Origin: Candidatus Woesearchaeota archaeon
GTDB lineage: Archaea; Nanobdellota; Nanobdellia; Woesearchaeales; UBA11716
NCBI GenBank assembly: GCA_013329175.1
Contig: DUKR01000071.1
Location: 1-5,632 of the forward strand
Length of the DNA stretch: 5,632 bases
Direction: 5' to 3'
Position numbers and translations under genes: made by a program. Under the pieces are notes generated by a model. The model was not told the origin of the DNA. It saw only the letters and a list, made by a program, of their open reading frames with translations, and did no database searches. This document shows, one piece after another, positions 4,217-5,632 of the stretch (its first letter is position 1; every line of letters starts with the position of its first letter).

Positions 4217-5437
4217 ATGCACATCCCCATCCAATGCACCTGCAAAGGCCACCCTGGCAAAGTGTTCTGCCCTGTGCATACGCCGCAGGCTGCGCAATGC
4301 AAGGTGAAAGAGCTCCTGACAAAAGAGGACTTTGCCTCTGCAACGCCTGCTCCCTTTGTCGGACATCATAATTACCCTACCCTCAATGTAGGGATATTGA
4401 GCCCGCCTGTGCAGAAAGACAATACATGGGAATATGACGCTCCGCGCCACTGGGCAGCGCATAACTACCAGATACCGCGTATTGTTGATTTCAGAAGCCA
4501 GCTTATCAATTCCCGTTTTAAGGCAGATATCAAAGGCAACAGCAGACTTCTTGATATCTCCAGGGAAGTGGGCATAGCAAAAGACCCGGTAGATATTGAG
4601 GTGTCGCTCAGCCAGAAACCAAAATTCAGGCTCAACACCGACACCTATCATGCGCCAACTGGCCCTGCAGCAAAGCTCAGGGAATTAGAGGTGACATCAA
4701 ATCCCCATATAGACTCTCGGGTTGATAAGATTGTCGCTGATACCGACCTCAAGGCATCTGTTGCTCTTACCACCCTCTACAGCAAAAATTTTGATGAGAA
4801 TTTCCTTGCAAGGGCATTGAGCGTAGGATCATTTGGCATAGGCAAGGACAGGAAGCTTGTGCCGACACGGTGGAGCATTACGGCTACTGATGACACGCTG
4901 GGGAAGTGCCTTATCAGGGAGATAAAGGATTATCCACCTGGCGACTACCAATCCTATTTTGGCGGCTATCTTGGCAACTACTTTCTCATCCTCACCTTTC
5001 CTGAGGTCTGGAGCTATGAGCTCTTTGAAATGTATCTTCCCTGGCTTATTAGTAACCCCCTGAAATTCACCACGGACCACGAGACCTACGCGGGAAGAAG
5101 AGATTATGCAGAAAGTACCGCTGGGGGCTATTATGCAGCACGCCTGGCAATTCTTGAGAAGCTGAGGGAGAAGAAGCGACAGGCCACGGTTCTGGCGTTG
5201 CGGTTCATTACTGGAGAATACACAACTCCCCTTGGTGTCTGGGTTCCCCGCTCAGCTGTGCGCAAGGCGATGGAGGAAAAGCCTCTGACTTTTGCTTCAC
5301 GGGAGCTATTGCTGAAGTACGCAGAGCATTTCGTGAGAAAGAAGTTTGGGTATGACATCACCACCATTACAGGGAGGAGCGTGCTTCTGCATTCGCTTGG
5401 GAGGCAGGCGAAGCTTTCCGCATTCACCAGTGAGTAG
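4217..5437 (+). CDS. nreA: Archaeal DNA repair protein NreA
   Basis: This is a 406-aa member of the Nre family (Nre_N and Nre_C domains), typical in length. Nre proteins are archaeal, and in Haloferax nreA loss sensitises cells to mitomycin C; the molecular activity is not settled. The N-terminus has a cysteine/histidine cluster (C7, C9, C18, H21) where relatives carry a zinc-binding motif; here the first pair is CxC, not CxxC. Conserved blocks are FVGHHNYPTLNVGIL (47-61), KLVPTRWSITATDD (213-226), GGYLGNYFLILTFPEVWSYE (249-268), YAGRRDYAESTAGGYYAARL (291-310) and TPLGVWVPRSAVRKAM (337-352). The last ten residues QAKLSAFTSE hold a PCNA-interacting (PIP-like) box, Q397, L400 and F403, with T404 where a second hydrophobic or aromatic residue is usual. 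Start ATG 4217 is supported by a TATA box 30 nt upstream. It is probably monocistronic, downstream of tRNA-Thr and followed by repeat copy B. Confidence 0.95.
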   Translation: MHIPIQCTCKGHPGKVFCPVHTPQAAQCKVKELLTKEDFASATPAPFVGHHNYPTLNVGILSPPVQKDNTWEYDAPRHWAAHNYQIPRIVDFRSQLINSRFKADIKGNSRLLDISREVGIAKDPVDIEVSLSQKPKFRLNTDTYHAPTGPAAKLRELEVTSNPHIDSRVDKIVADTDLKASVALTTLYSKNFDENFLARALSVGSFGIGKDRKLVPTRWSITATDDTLGKCLIREIKDYPPGDYQSYFGGYLGNYFLILTFPEVWSYELFEMYLPWLISNPLKFTTDHETYAGRRDYAESTAGGYYAARLAILEKLREKKRQATVLALRFITGEYTTPLGVWVPRSAVRKAMEEKPLTFASRELLLKYAEHFVRKKFGYDITTITGRSVLLHSLGRQAKLSAFTSE

Positions 5438-5465
5438 ATGCCCAAAATGTCACCAGGCATTTTTG

Positions 5466-5632
5466 GTAATAGTTCACCTTTATGAAGTTGCCTGCCTCTT
5501 TGCAGCGTTGCAGGGCATCATTCCTGAAAAATGCATTCCCTAAAAACTCATTGCCGACAGCAACTTTACCAAAAGCGGCGCTGCTGTTCTCTCTCCTCCT
5601 GCTTAGGGTGAGATTGCTCTTGAAAATTCCGT
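5466..5632. repeat. Dispersed direct repeat, copy B (cut by window edge)
   Basis: This is the partner of 2322-2491, same orientation, starting 28 nt after the nreA stop codon and running to the end of the window, so its right border is unknown. It keeps the core GAAAAATGCATTCCCT (5525-5540), TGCCTGCCTCT (5489-5499) and AAAATTCCGT (5623-5632). Unlike copy A, its minus strand is open without a stop from 5632 down to TGA at 5424-5426 (68 codons), and on the + strand a GTG at 5430 overlapping the nreA end opens a 37-residue frame stopping at 5543. Neither frame is recognisable, and the differences from copy A do not cluster at third codon positions in either. Confidence 0.8.

Noticed and set aside
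3957..4343. 128-aa minus-strand frame across the tRNA region
   Set aside because: It reads antisense through tRNA-Thr and the start of nreA and matches no family.
4096..4371. 91-aa frame starting in tRNA-Thr and overlapping nreA
   Set aside because: It begins within the mature tRNA and overlaps the well-conserved NreA N-terminus in another phase.
1..5632. CRISPR array, toxin-antitoxin or defence cluster
   Set aside because: There are no regularly spaced short repeats and no protein with nuclease, helicase, toxin or antitoxin motifs; the identified genes are a radical SAM protein, a flavin reductase, DoxX and NreA.

Overview
This window looks like a piece of an archaeal chromosome. The evidence is an Nre-family DNA repair protein (a family known from Archaea), a tRNA-Thr with archaeal identity elements (first pair G-C, second pair C-G, discriminator T) and a short intron at the canonical 37/38 site, no encoded CCA on that tRNA, and AT-rich TATA boxes about 26-30 nt before several start codons, as expected for leaderless archaeal mRNAs. 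GC content is moderate and AGG/AGA arginine codons are common. I cannot name the lineage. A DPANN or other small euryarchaeal-type genome is a guess.

Layout, left to right. 1-162 has no convincing gene, only a short out-of-phase ORF. 163-600 (+) encodes a 145-aa protein I do not recognise; its stop codon sits in the loop of a perfect 7-bp hairpin. 658-2319 (+) is a radical SAM protein with an N-terminal B12-binding-like domain and three C-terminal TPR-like repeats. 2320-2701 is a 382-bp non-coding stretch: repeat copy A (2322-2491), a hairpin with a short T-run (2541-2579), and a perfect 18-bp dyad (2655-2672) just ahead of the next gene. 2702-3331 (+) is an FMN-dependent AzoR-type NAD(P)H oxidoreductase. 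3355-3750 (-) is a DoxX-family membrane protein convergent with it. 3751-3946 carries the doxX ribosome-binding site and promoter and, on the other strand, a strong TATA box for stable RNA. 3947-4020 is a tRNA-like fold of uncertain nature. 4035-4129 is tRNA-Thr(GGU) with a 23-nt intron. 4217-5437 (+) is NreA. 5466-5632 is repeat copy B, cut by the window edge.

The genes do not form one pathway. azoR and doxX are neighbours with plausible links to quinone and electron-transfer chemistry, but they are convergent, so not an operon. Their Shine-Dalgarno sites (GGAGG, 8 nt from ATG in both) contrast with the leaderless layout of the radical SAM gene and nreA. nreA is probably transcribed on its own downstream of the tRNA.

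The most interesting unexplained structure is the pair of ~170-bp direct repeats, about 80% identical by hand alignment, each placed just after the stop codon of an unrelated + strand gene. Their differences show no codon periodicity, which favours a dispersed non-coding element, although copy B also keeps a long open frame on the minus strand. The tRNA-like fold next to tRNA-Thr is the second item worth checking. I see no defence system, CRISPR array, transposase or replication origin here.
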